Shown here one piece after another: positions 1-7,833 of a stretch of DNA of 64,000 nucleotides. Below the pieces are notes generated by a model, which was given only the letters and a program-made list of their open reading frames with translations, had not been told where the DNA came from and did no database searches. The stretch comes from Acidiferrum sp963771295 (GTDB lineage: Bacteria; Acidobacteriota; Terriglobia; Acidiferrales; UBA7541). The stretch is taken from contig CAVYTB010000014.1 in NCBI GenBank assembly GCA_963771295.1, positions 372,001-436,000 on the forward strand, given 5' to 3'. A program made the translations under genes and the position numbers. The stretch's first letter is position 1; each line of letters opens with the position of its first letter.

Positions 1-793
1 CGGTAATTCCGAGAATCGTCGCGGAAAAACGCGCGTATCGACGACTCAGCAGGCCGAGGGCGCAGCCCATAAAGATTGCACCTGTCAGGTACGCCCAGAG
101 CGCGTGCGCTGGAATCCAAGCCGGCATCGTAATGATCACCGAGCCTTCCTGAGGAAGTCCGGGAGCGAAGGTGGGGTCGAGAAAGTGCTCGACGCCAAAG
201 TAGGCGATGGTGATGGCAATCGCGAAGCGGGCGGCGGTGATCAATTTCGATTTAAAGGACGCGGACGAGGAGCGAACGCCAGTCTGCGAAGCGGCAAACG
301 CCACCGCGCCAGCGCTGAGACAAAGGTCGCGCAGCAGGATGGTGAGGCGTGTCCGGTCGTGAGGAGCGGCGAGCAAATTGGGGACGTGAATCGTCAACAC
401 AAAAATAAAAATCATGATTCCGAGCAACGCGGCAGCCAGGCGCCAGCGAATGGATGTAGCCACGCTGAGAGCCGCGGCAACGAGGGCAAAGCCCACGAAG
501 TACGCCCAGAAAAGATGGCCGGGAATCCACGACGGAACAATCGTGGCAACAAACTTGGCGCCAACGAAATGGTCGGCGCCAAAGATGGCCATGGAAATCG
601 CAAAGCACAACGGCCCAAACAGAATGAATTTGTCCAGCCCGGAAACTTGCCCGATGCGATTGCGGATGGACGTGGCCAGCCCGATCACCAACGTGGCCGC
701 TCCCGCGAAATAGGGCCAGAACACATCGGCGGGAATGGAGAAAATCAGAAGAGCCGCCGCGAGCTGAGAGAGCTGGTGAGAAACATTGGACAT
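1..793 (-). CDS. Multi-pass membrane protein, C-terminus cut by window edge
   Basis: The frame opens with ATG at 793 (MSNVSHQLSQLAAALLIF) and is still open at base 1, so at least 264 residues are present and the C-terminus lies outside the window. It is strongly hydrophobic with about seven predicted membrane segments. Two halves look like an internal duplication: a segment of the form FGADHF...PSWIPGHLFWAY is echoed by FGVEHF...PAWIPAHALWAY, each followed by another helix. This resembles DoxX-like small membrane proteins in style, but I cannot name the family with certainty. The DUF1223 gene lies just upstream on the same strand, with 48 bases between them, so the two may be co-transcribed. 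A long plus-strand frame over the same bases is a shadow. Confidence 0.7.
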   Translation of the reverse strand, partial: MSNVSHQLSQLAAALLIFSIPADVFWPYFAGAATLVIGLATSIRNRIGQVSGLDKFILFGPLCFAISMAIFGADHFVGAKFVATIVPSWIPGHLFWAYFVGFALVAAALSVATSIRWRLAAALLGIMIFIFVLTIHVPNLLAAPHDRTRLTILLRDLCLSAGAVAFAASQTGVRSSSASFKSKLITAARFAIAITIAYFGVEHFLDPTFAPGLPQEGSVIITMPAWIPAHALWAYLTGAIFMGCALGLLSRRYARFSATILGIT

Positions 794-841
794 AAGAAGC
801 GCTCCGCAAACCGCAAGTTGCAAGACGAGAATCTTTACGTG

Positions 842-1648
842 CTAGTTCTGGAGCTTAACCGCAGCGGCTCCGAGAATGTGCCAAGTCCGCTTGTCCTGTG
901 CAAATGCGACGATGGTCAGATTGTCGCGATTCCAGTTGGATTTCAGTTTCAGTTCCGGCGAAGCAGTGAACGAAGGAGATTTGCCGTCCGTCGTCCCAAC
1001 CTTGCGCAGCACCCGCAACACGGAGGCGTGGCGTAGATCTTTCCCAGCGTTTTCGCCGGCGTTGACGGAGGATTGCAGACTCTTCTCAGTGACAGCGAGC
1101 CAAATGAGCGCCGAGCCGTTGCCGAGGCCAGACAAGTTTTCAACGCGAACTTCCACGCGCTCTGAGCCATCGGGGGACGGTTTGCCCGGGGTGAGCGTGA
1201 CTTGGGCCTGCTGCTGCTGGGCAGCTTGGCGAATGGCGTCTTGCGTCTCGCCTTCACGGCCACCGACAATTTGTGTTTCTCCGTCGACCACCATTTGGGG
1301 AGTGTAGGGTGACGGCAGCTTGAATTTGGAGACGTAGTCCACTTGGCGCTGAGTCCACTCCGAGGAAGAAAACGGATCGTTCCAGCCCTGTTGGTTCCAG
1401 TAATCGACATGCTCTTCGAGAGCGATGACTTGAACGCCGGGAATGGGCTGGTCAGTTTCAAGGTGCATCAGAAGGGCGTCGGCGGGAGGGCAAGTGGAGC
1501 AACCTTCGGAGGTGAACAGCTCCACGACGACGGGCTTGCGCGCGGCCGTCGTTGAAGATTCTTGCGGAACGCGCGGCGGGTCGACCGCCGCATTTCGAGG
1601 CGTGGCTGCGGAAAGGGCCACCAGGACCGCCGCAACGAGCCATCTCAT
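842..1648 (-). CDS. DUF1223 family secreted thioredoxin-like protein
   Basis: The 268-residue product starts with an N-terminal signal peptide (MRWLVAAVLVALSAATP), so it is probably exported. After residue 35 comes the family hallmark VVVELFTSEGCSTCPPADAL, a thioredoxin-fold opening with a Cys-x2-Cys pair, then the conserved EEHVDYWNQQGWNDPFSS stretch. DUF1223 proteins are of unknown biochemical role; a redox function is often assumed from the fold. I chose ATG 1648 rather than the codon six residues upstream because AAGGAGG lies eight bases before it. The gene is followed on the same strand by the membrane protein that runs off the window. Confidence 0.85.
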   Translation of the reverse strand: MRWLVAAVLVALSAATPRNAAVDPPRVPQESSTTAARKPVVVELFTSEGCSTCPPADALLMHLETDQPIPGVQVIALEEHVDYWNQQGWNDPFSSSEWTQRQVDYVSKFKLPSPYTPQMVVDGETQIVGGREGETQDAIRQAAQQQQAQVTLTPGKPSPDGSERVEVRVENLSGLGNGSALIWLAVTEKSLQSSVNAGENAGKDLRHASVLRVLRKVGTTDGKSPSFTASPELKLKSNWNRDNLTIVAFAQDKRTWHILGAAAVKLQN

Positions 1649-1795
1649 AGTTGTTTCCTCCTTCACCTTCGCAGGACGACCGCGAAGTCGTGCGACGGAA
1701 TTCCCCAGGTGGGATGGCTTGGTCTATGAAAGGTTACAACAAAGCGGAATGGTGTCCATCGGAATCTGTTGAGCGAACGTCGGGACTAGGGATGA

Positions 1796-2365
1796 TCAAA
1801 GAAATGGCAAAAGCGCGGCGGTACGTCGCGCGTAGGCCTCGTAGGACTCGCCGAACTGCGCGCGCATCCATTTTTCTTCGAGCTTGAGTTTTTGCCAGAG
1901 CGCGACGAATGCAAGAACTACTGCAAGCACACCGCGCCATTTGCCACGAGCCACGGCGCAGCCCACGATTGCCAGCAGCAGCCCGGTATAGATGGGATGG
2001 CGAACCAGCGCATACGGTCCGCTGGTGATGAGTTCGTGATCTTTCTTCAGCGTGACGGTTTGGCTCCAGTTGTTTCCCAAATGATGCCGCGCCCAGATTG
2101 AAAAGAGCAGACCCGCCGCCGTGATTGCCGCACCGATCCAGAAGACGGCTGGACCGAGCGGAAGAAATCGACGATTCAGGAACGGAACGAACTTGTCGAG
2201 CAGCAACAGAAGCGCCGCGGTGAAGATGATCAAAATGAGGCGCACGCGCCGCGAAGAGTCGGGCTCGGTGCGCTCCGTGGCCTTAACATCCTTGGACATG
2301 GCCCACCAATAGGCCATGTAACCGAGCCACAGGAAAAGAAAAAGATAGCTGTAGATGAATTGCAT
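1796..2365 (-). CDS. Isoprenylcysteine carboxyl methyltransferase (ICMT) family membrane protein
   Basis: The 189-residue protein has about five membrane helices. The C-terminal half carries the ICMT/PEMT-type signature: LGNNWSQTVTLKKDHELITSG, then PYALVRHPIYTG, and near the end the conserved EEKWMRAQFGESYEAYARRT. Members of this family use S-adenosylmethionine to methylate lipid-like or isoprenylated substrates at the membrane; in bacteria the substrate is usually unknown. ATG 2365 (MQFIYSYLFLF) is preferred over the start 36 bases upstream because the upstream residues are not hydrophobic and a GGTGG-type ribosome site precedes 2365. It is separated from the DUF1223 gene by about 150 bases. 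Confidence 0.85.
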   Translation of the reverse strand: MQFIYSYLFLFLWLGYMAYWWAMSKDVKATERTEPDSSRRVRLILIIFTAALLLLLDKFVPFLNRRFLPLGPAVFWIGAAITAAGLLFSIWARHHLGNNWSQTVTLKKDHELITSGPYALVRHPIYTGLLLAIVGCAVARGKWRGVLAVVLAFVALWQKLKLEEKWMRAQFGESYEAYARRTAALLPFL

Positions 2366-2457
2366 GGGCAAGCCACCTTCAGGTCGAGCGTTGGCGCCCA
2401 CATATCAGTCCCGGGAGTCAGCTCGTAGTGACCAACGACACAGCCATGGCGTACAGG

Positions 2458-3949
2458 TTATTGCTGCGGTTGGCTCCAGACTCGTTCCCAGAGGTCGAGT
2501 CTGAGTTTCAGCGGATCGGTGCCGACGATAATGCCGGAGTTGGTGAAGTGAATCAGTCGATCGACAGCCGGATCATACGGTGGCCAGACGGGCTGGGCAC
2601 CACTGTTAGGGTCACCCGACTTTCCAAATTGCGCCCAGTAAGAGCTGGTCAGGTCTGCCATTATTTTGTCCGTTGCCGTCACTTTGTCGCCGACGAGCGC
2701 GGCGGGAACGTCGAGAGTGAATGGAATCTCGAAGCCGTGCAACGTACCCATCAATTTTCCGCGCTGCGACTCGCTGACATAGGCGAAACGATATAGCCAA
2801 ACCGGCTGGCCAGCATGCGCCATGAGCTTGGCAAAATGCCGCACCGGCTCGCTCATCGTGCGGTCCGCGAATACTTGCTGCTTCAGTTCGTCGAGAGTTT
2901 GATCACCGCGCGGATCGTAAAGCCGCCGCGTTCGCGCCGATCATGGTTGCTACCGGTGCCATCCGGCCGGACTCCAGAGCCCCCTCAACCGGCTCTGGGA
3001 GAAAGCGACCGTCAATAATCGACATCGCCATGCCCCCAGGTACCGTTCCGGCAGAGAGCGCAGCAATGGTGTCTGGGCCACTGGTTCCTTCGAGCAGTTT
3101 GCTTGTGGGCAACGCACGGAGTTGTTCGAGCGCAGCCGCGCCTTCGCCAGATATTCCAACTGAGTGGACCCAGTCGACGGCCATCTTCTCCGCCGCCACA
3201 AGCTCAGTGGAAGGGATTACCTTCGCGCGAGGTCCCGGTGTTCCTGGCGATTGCATGATGGCGCGCTGGAACAATCCGCGCGACATGGGCGAAACCAGAT
3301 GCGCGAGGACCGAACCGCCTCCCGCCGATTCGCCAAAGATGGTGACTTGCTTTGGATCTCCGCCGAACGCGGCGATGTTGCGCTGCACCCATTTCAGTAC
3401 CGCAAGCTGGTCCATGTAGCCGTAGTTGCCGCGCACATCATCAGGCGATTCGGAGGCAAGAGCGGGATGGGCGAAGAAACCGACGCGGCTCATGCGGTAG
3501 TTCATGCTCACAACGAGAACGCCTTGTGCAGCAAGCCCGTCACCCGGGTACATCGTCGAGCTGCCGTGCACCATCGCCCCGCCATGAATCCAAACCATCA
3601 CCGGCAGAGCGCCCTGCGAAGGTGATGCGGGCCGCCACGCATTGAGAAACAGACAGTCTTCCGACTTCTGCACATCGTCGGTCTGCATACAGGCCGGGCC
3701 GAACTGGTTGGCATCTCGCACGCCCGGCCAAGATACGGCTGGCTGCGGCACGCGCCAGCGCAGTTTGCCGACGGGCGGAGCCGCATAAGGAATTCCTTTC
3801 CAACTGATGACGCCGTCTTTTTCGACGCCGCGGACGGAGCCGCTTTCGGTCTTCACAACCGCCGGATCGGAAACCTGGGCGTGAAGCAGAGCTGCGAGAG
3901 CGAACAGAACGGTGATTACAGGCAGCGAGATGGCCCGAAGGAAACGCAT
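2458..3949 (-). pseudogene. Type B carboxylesterase, broken by frameshift and internal deletion
   Basis: The N-terminal part (3949 down to 2903) is a good secreted carboxylesterase: signal peptide, GIPYAAPPVGKLRWRVPQP, the EDCLFLNAWRP motif, the oxyanion HGGAMVHGS and the nucleophile elbow TIFGESAGGGSV. It reads ...MIGANAAALRSAR and stops at 2903. The family sequence resumes in another frame (YDPRGDQTLDELKQQVFADR), then continues as MSEPVRHFAKLMAH through RFAYVSESQRGK to a stop at 2458. At the join, the roughly 20 residues usually found between the IGAN motif and the YDP region are missing, so this looks like a small deletion that also shifted the frame. The start has AGGAGG five bases upstream. 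The catalytic His region is retained in the second part, but a single functional chain cannot be made without recoding. Confidence 0.8.
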
Positions 3950-4168
3950 CGCATCCTCCTCGGTTAGTGGATTGACTTACAAAAGCAAGATGCTGGACCT
4001 GTACGGCGAGCCGAACAACGTGTGACGGGCACAAGCATATGAGCTAGGGGCGGAGAGCCCATCCGGACTTGGTCCGAAAGTGGCGATGGGGAATTCTACT
4101 AAAATTTGCCTGCGGTAAAGCTGAAAAAGTGAAGTAGTCGGAGAGAGTGGGCGCGAAATTAGCGTTGG

Positions 4169-4570
4169 TTATGCGCGGAGGTCCAATTCGATTGCATCGA
4201 TCAACGGAACGAGCCACACGAGCAGGGCTTGATGCGCGGGATGTTGCACGTAGGCGTCAAGCGAGGCTTGATCCTTAAATTGCATGATGCCGCCGAAGGT
4301 GTAGCCCTTTCCTCGTGGCGAAATGTTCGGCCCTACATGGGTCTGCAGAAGTCCGGGAATCTGCCCCTGGAAACCAGCGATTTCTTTGGCAGCTCTGTCC
4401 TTTTGGGCTTGCGATGTATCGGGCTTCCAGTGAAAGGCGAATACGTGAAACACGTTGCCTGACGTGTCTCCTTGCGCAGCAGCATTAGACTGGCCGGCGG
4501 AAGTGAGTGTGGCAACCGAAGCTGCGATGCCGCCGTCGCGGATTAAAGTTCGACGTGTGATCCTTGGCAC
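4169..4570 (-). CDS. Tat-exported Dabb (stress-responsive A/B barrel) domain protein
   Basis: The 133-residue protein begins MPRITRRTLIRDGGIAASVA, a twin-arginine signal with hydrophobic stretch and an alanine-rich cleavage region near residue 33. The mature part (VFHVFAFHWKPDTSQAQKDR, then GFQGQIPGLLQTHVGPNIS, then FGGIMQFKDQASLDAYVQHPAHQ) is a typical Dabb ferredoxin-like barrel, which usually dimerises and whose cargo varies between families. Export of a Dabb domain by Tat is seen in acidobacteria and planctomycetes, but I know no characterised role. It stands alone, with 219 bases to the carboxylesterase remnant upstream of base 4169 in which I see no gene. Confidence 0.8.
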   Translation of the reverse strand: MPRITRRTLIRDGGIAASVATLTSAGQSNAAAQGDTSGNVFHVFAFHWKPDTSQAQKDRAAKEIAGFQGQIPGLLQTHVGPNISPRGKGYTFGGIMQFKDQASLDAYVQHPAHQALLVWLVPLIDAIELDLRA

Positions 4571-4727
4571 ACGGATATCCTACTGGCTTGCCGACGTAGA
4601 TTCCAATTGGTTTTTGCGGCCCAAAGGCTTGTTTCTGTTCGGGGTCTCCGCCCGTCGCCTCAAGGGACATATTCGTACCATTACACACGTTTTTGTTGGC
4701 GCGTTTCCCAGGACTTGTCGCTCACAA

Positions 4728-5027
4728 TTACTTCCTACGCGCCGAACCGTGGCCACCGCCACCAAAAAAGCAGGCGAGGCCGAACAGGTAGCCGAAGTTG
4801 TACCAAGCTCCATTGTTGTGGAGCTCGTAGATGTTAAGGTTGCTTTTGAAAAGTGAGACCACCAACACGAATGGCGCAATAAAGCCCTGCCAGAGCCCAA
4901 GCCAGAAACCCGCGACGACGTTGTGTTCGGTCGCCGTTCCTTTGAACTGGTTAGGTCCGGCAGCACATCCGGCCAGAATATTCAGCAACAGTAGGACAAG
5001 CACAAGTAACGCTAGAGAGGATTTCAT
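4728..5027 (-). CDS. Small lipoprotein with two membrane segments
   Basis: This 99-residue protein begins MKSSLALLVLVLLLLNILAGCAAG, a signal peptide with lipobox LAGC, so Cys20 is the expected lipidated residue. Two further hydrophobic stretches follow (GFWLGLWQGFIAPFVLVVSLF and FGYLFGLACFFGGGG), with the conserved-looking IYELHNNGAWYNFGYLFG between them. Proteins of this size and pattern are common conserved hypotheticals; I do not know their function. An AGGAGAG-like ribosome site sits upstream of the ATG at 5027. It is the last intact gene before the IS-disrupted zone. Confidence 0.7.
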   Translation of the reverse strand: MKSSLALLVLVLLLLNILAGCAAGPNQFKGTATEHNVVAGFWLGLWQGFIAPFVLVVSLFKSNLNIYELHNNGAWYNFGYLFGLACFFGGGGHGSARRK

Positions 5028-5173
5028 CGCAAGCTCTCCTTACTTGTGAGTACGTTGGTTGGTAATGAAAAGTCTCAAAATGAACGCGAGACAGCAGTTC
5101 GTGTTCGGGCTAGTACCCACATCTTCGACAACGGCAGCATTAACCAGGCGCGTCCCAGCGTTTTGCGCTAATC

Positions 5174-5286
5174 TTGACGCCCGACATGACCGAAAAACGC
5201 AAGGTCAGGTTCATTGGCCGTGACGAGTTTGTTGAAGGAATCAAAAAGCAGTTCTCTCCCGAATACGCGGAGTTCTTTTTGATTCA
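5174..5286 (+). pseudogene. 5' fragment of an unknown gene cut by the IS element
   Basis: A frame beginning MTPDMTEKRKVRFIGRDEF and continuing EGIKKQFSPEYAEFFLIHA runs into the left terminal repeat of the IS3-family element at 5287, after which the frame reads IS sequence. The composition (charged N-terminus, aromatic-rich EYAEFF) looks protein-like, but I do not recognise a family and it could be fortuitous. No matching 3' part is seen beyond the right end of the IS. Confidence 0.35.
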
Positions 5287-5319
5287 TGCAGGACTGTCTT
5301 GCCTCAGCCGGAACTGGAA
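5287..5319 (+). repeat. Left terminal inverted repeat of the IS3-family element
   Basis: The 33-base left end matches the reverse complement of 6866-6898 at about 26 positions. It starts with the TG dinucleotide typical of IS3 termini. Confidence 0.8.
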
Positions 5320-5354
5320 AGGGCGTTCTTCCGCTAAGATAGCGGAGAGGACGC

Positions 5355-5663
5355 ATGAAAAAAGAACGAAAGCATTACACCGGGGAAGAGAAGGTTGCCA
5401 TCCTGAGGCGGCACTTGTTGGATAAAGTGCCGGTTTCCGATCTGTGCGAGGAACATGGGCTGCAGCCCACGGTGTTCTACCGTTGGCAAAAAGAGTTCTT
5501 CGAGAATGGCGCTGCCGCCTTTCCAGGCAAGAGCCGACCGGACCACCAAGCCGAACAGCAGCGCATCGAGTTCCTGGAAAAAAAGATCCAGACCAAGGAC
5601 GAGGTATTGGCTGAATTGATGGCCGAGCACATCGCTTTAAAAAAAAGTCTTGGGGAGCTCTGA
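5355..5663 (+). CDS. IS3-family transposase OrfA (HTH protein)
   Basis: The 102-residue protein begins MKKERKHYTGEEKVAILRRH and contains the helix-turn-helix typical of OrfA (VPVSDLCEEHGLQPTVFYRW, residues about 27-46), followed by a leucine-zipper-like helix (EFLEKKIQTKDEVLAELMAEH) that mediates OrfA/OrfAB pairing. It binds the terminal repeats of the element. The last codons overlap a run of eight A residues that can shift ribosomes into the orfB frame. AGCGGAGAGGACGC precedes the ATG as a ribosome site. Confidence 0.9.
   Translation: MKKERKHYTGEEKVAILRRHLLDKVPVSDLCEEHGLQPTVFYRWQKEFFENGAAAFPGKSRPDHQAEQQRIEFLEKKIQTKDEVLAELMAEHIALKKSLGEL
5639..5647 (+). promoter_or_regulatory. Slippery A-run for -1 programmed frameshift (OrfA to OrfAB)
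   Basis: Eight A residues (5639-5646) then G lie in phase A AAA AAA near the 3' end of orfA. The -1 frame is open from before this run straight through into orfB (KKKSWGALTKVWVPHDV), so a -1 slip would give the full-length OrfAB transposase, which is the known mechanism in IS3 elements. Confidence 0.7.
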
Positions 5664-5668
5664 CCAAA

Positions 5669-6700
5669 GTGTGGGTGCCGCACGATGTGCGGGACCTGGT
5701 GGTAGATTTCGTCCGGTGCTGGTCGGAAAAAACCGAGATCGGCACCGGGCGATTCATCCACTGGTTGGGTGTACGGGCCAGCAAGTTCTACGACTGGCGA
5801 GAGCGCTACGGGCGCGTCAATGAACACAACGGCTGGATTCCCCGAGATTTGTGGCTCACGCCGTGGGAGAAGCGGGCCATCATCGACTTCCACCGGGAAC
5901 ATCCCTTGGAAGGCTATCGACGATTGACGTTCATGATGATCGACGCGGATGTCGTGGCCGTTAGCCCCTCCAGCGTTTGGCGGGTATTGCAACAGGCCGG
6001 GTTGCTCTCTCTATGGAAGGGTAAGCCGTCGCGCAAAGGGTGCGGTTTCGAGCAGCCACCCCATCCGCATCAGCATTGGCATATCGATGTTTCTTACATC
6101 AACGTAAGCGGCACCTTCTACTACTTGTGTAGCATTCTGGACGGCTATAGCCGTTTGATCGTCCATTGGGATCTACGAGAATCGATGACCGAAGCGGAGA
6201 TCGAAGTCATCTTGCAACGAGCGCGGGAGAAATACCCGGAAGCAAAACCACGGATCATCTCCGACAACGGACCGCAATTCATCGCCCGGGATTTCAAGGA
6301 GTTCATTCGCATCGCAGGAATGACTCATGTGCGAACGCCGCCTGGCTATCCGCAATCCAACGGCAAATTGGAGCGTTGGCACAAATCGCTAAAATCGGAA
6401 TGCATTCGACCTGGCGCACCGCTAACCCGGGAAGATGCGATGCGTTTAATTCAAACCTACGTGGAACACTACAACACCGTGCGGTTGCACAGCGCCATTG
6501 GCTATGTGACACCGCAAGATATGCTCGCCGGCCGACAAGCCGAAATTCACGCCACACGTGATCGCAAGCTCGAGGAGGCACGTCACCAACGACAACTCCG
6601 GCGGGCAGTCACATCGTTGCTTGCACATTCCTCGAACACGATTACAATGACTTCGCCGGGCGAAACGGAAGCGGGCTCTGCAGGGATGCAACCATGCTGA
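5669..6700 (+). CDS. IS3-family transposase OrfB (DDE integrase catalytic subunit)
   Basis: The 343-residue frame opens at GTG 5669, but the same frame is open back to the slippery run, so it is probably made mainly as an OrfAB fusion. An N-terminal HTH_21-like part (REHPLEGYRRLTFMMIDADV) precedes the rve catalytic core. The DDE triad is visible: Asp in HWHIDVSYINV, Asp in RIISDNGPQFIA, and Glu in NGKLERWHKSLKSE. The conserved C-terminal YNTVRLHSAIGYVTPQDML is intact. Length and motifs suggest an active or recently active element. Its 3' tail contains many Arg and Thr residues. Confidence 0.92.
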   Translation: MWVPHDVRDLVVDFVRCWSEKTEIGTGRFIHWLGVRASKFYDWRERYGRVNEHNGWIPRDLWLTPWEKRAIIDFHREHPLEGYRRLTFMMIDADVVAVSPSSVWRVLQQAGLLSLWKGKPSRKGCGFEQPPHPHQHWHIDVSYINVSGTFYYLCSILDGYSRLIVHWDLRESMTEAEIEVILQRAREKYPEAKPRIISDNGPQFIARDFKEFIRIAGMTHVRTPPGYPQSNGKLERWHKSLKSECIRPGAPLTREDAMRLIQTYVEHYNTVRLHSAIGYVTPQDMLAGRQAEIHATRDRKLEEARHQRQLRRAVTSLLAHSSNTITMTSPGETEAGSAGMQPC

Positions 6701-6865
6701 GGGATAACCTGGTGGAACTCATCGAGCCGATGCTCAATAGCGCGGGAGTTCATCCCTCTCGCCCTGAGCATTCACAACCAGTCACAGCATCGGACGATAG
6801 ATTCCCATGCCTTGAAAATCCCCGCCCCCAAGGGGCGGAATCTTCACTAACGGAAAACGTCACTT

Positions 6866-6898
6866 CTCCATTTCAGGCTGAGCCAGCACAGTCCCGCA
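6866..6898 (-). repeat. Right terminal inverted repeat of the IS3-family element
   Basis: Read on the minus strand from 6898 this begins TGCGGGACTGTGCTGGCTCA and pairs with the left end at 5287-5319. It lies 166 bases after the orfB stop. A GC-rich hairpin (CCCCGCCCC/GGGGCGG) near 6823-6840 lies just inside. Confidence 0.8.
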
Positions 6899-7088
6899 CC
6901 GGAAGGTCCTTGGCCCGGAAAAGAGGCGCGCTTTCCTGGATGTCTCGTGACTGGGCGGAGACAGTCACATAGCACACTCCCTGGAAACGTTTCGAGGCCT
7001 CCGAGGCCTCGCTTTCGGATCGCGCGGCTTTCGGCAAGAGAGCGCCTTCCTCGATCAGCCTGGTTCCCGGATTGATTGTGTGTGGCAT
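6873..7088 (-). pseudogene. Internally deleted paralog of the 10623-11090 gene, C-terminus replaced by IS
   Basis: The frame starts MPHTINPGTRLIEEGALLP at 7088. Its first ~28 residues match the start of the 155-residue protein at 10623-11090 (compare TRLIEEGALLP and SESEA with TILIREDTPLP and IESEAF). It then jumps to a segment matching that protein's later part (SKRFQGVCYVTVSAQSRDIQ against SKRFLGIPFIGVTAHFRHIQ). About 65 middle residues are absent. The join lies in a short repeat, GAGGCCTCGGAGGCCTCG. The last eight codons come from the right end of the IS at 6898. It is probably non-functional. Confidence 0.6.
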
Positions 7089-7117
7089 TAACGTCTCGCT
7101 TGCATTTACAGTAACCC

Positions 7118-7360
7118 TCAGGACCCCACGCTCGCAGTTTTACAGTGGCTCGCCTCGTGGGGTTGAACTGTCATCGACGTCATAGTGAATCCTTCGATTG
7201 AGTTATACCGAACGCTGCATCCTCCGGAACCGCAATGATAAGAGGCTTGGTTCCCGGTATTTGCCCTAGAGCGGCCAGACTCGTACTTCATTACATGGTT
7301 GTCGCGGGAGCAAAGCGGTTTCAACTGGCTGCTCAAAACATCGACTGACGAGTTCATCAT
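7118..7360 (-). CDS. Small Cys/His-containing conserved-looking protein
   Basis: This 80-residue protein begins MMNSSVDVLSSQLKPLCSRD and continues HVMKYESGRSRANTGNQASY, HCGSGGCSVRYNSIEGF. The spacing of Cys17, then HC and GC around residue 42-50 suggests a small zinc-ribbon-like or disulphide fold. I believe similar short proteins recur in acidobacteria, but I cannot name a family. ATG 7360 has a clear AGGAG seven bases upstream, which supports it being a gene. It stands between the decayed paralog and a gene-poor stretch. Confidence 0.55.
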   Translation of the reverse strand: MMNSSVDVLSSQLKPLCSRDNHVMKYESGRSRANTGNQASYHCGSGGCSVRYNSIEGFTMTSMTVQPHEASHCKTASVGS

Positions 7361-7833
7361 AGGAATTCTCCTAAACAACGAGCTTGCGTGGTAATCCTAA
7401 GGAAAAGCAGTCCGGCTGCACTGGCGTTCCGCACTCTGTGCAAAACTCACATTGCCGTCGGAGCTGCAGCATAGCGGTTCAGTTCGTTCTGCTTGGTAAC
7501 CGCCAGCTATGTGGGCTTGGGCGCTGGGTTCCGTGATATTCAGTTTCATTGCGATGTCGCCTTCGACTACAGCCTTGGCCAACCAAACGATAGACTGGGC
7601 CCAACACTCCCACTTTCTCCCAAAAGACACGCATGAGGTTAACCTCCACGTTAGATTGTGAGCGCTATGGCGGAAACAGAGTGTTCGAACTGTTCGAACC
7701 GCATGGCTGGTCGCAGCTGGCTTGATCATGTAAGCTCGCGCGAGCTGGAAACCTCATTCTCGGGTGTTCAAAATACCGCATGACTGTGTCACTCAGGGGT
7801 TCGCTCCCAATCCGGTGCAAATTAGATCAGCGT
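7361..7833. other. 473-bp stretch with no convincing gene
   Basis: The longest frame (minus strand, 7397-7729) has low-complexity amino acid use and no clear ribosome site at its first start. An internal ATG at 7549 would give a 50-residue product (MKLNITEPSAQAHIAGGYQA...) that I do not recognise. It could be a small gene, but the evidence is weak. No terminator is evident after groEL at 7834. Confidence 0.3.

Larger units (their letters stand above)
5287..6898 (+). mobile_element. Complete IS3-family insertion sequence, 1,612 bp
   Basis: The element is bounded by imperfect terminal inverted repeats that start TG and end CA, as expected for IS3: the left end reads TGCAGGACTGTCTTGCCTCA, and the right end read backwards TGCGGGACTGTGCTGGCTCA. 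About 26 of 33 positions match. Inside are orfA and orfB in the usual -1 relation with an A-run at the junction. The bases outside the two ends do not match (TTCA on the left, CCGG on the right), so no target-site duplication is visible. Both flanks are gene fragments, which fits an IS-mediated deletion. Confidence 0.85.

Noticed and set aside
104..1036. Long plus-strand frame over the first kilobase
   Set aside because: It is antisense to the membrane protein (1-793) and the DUF1223 gene. Its Arg/Gly/Asn-rich composition is typical of a shadow frame in GC-rich DNA.
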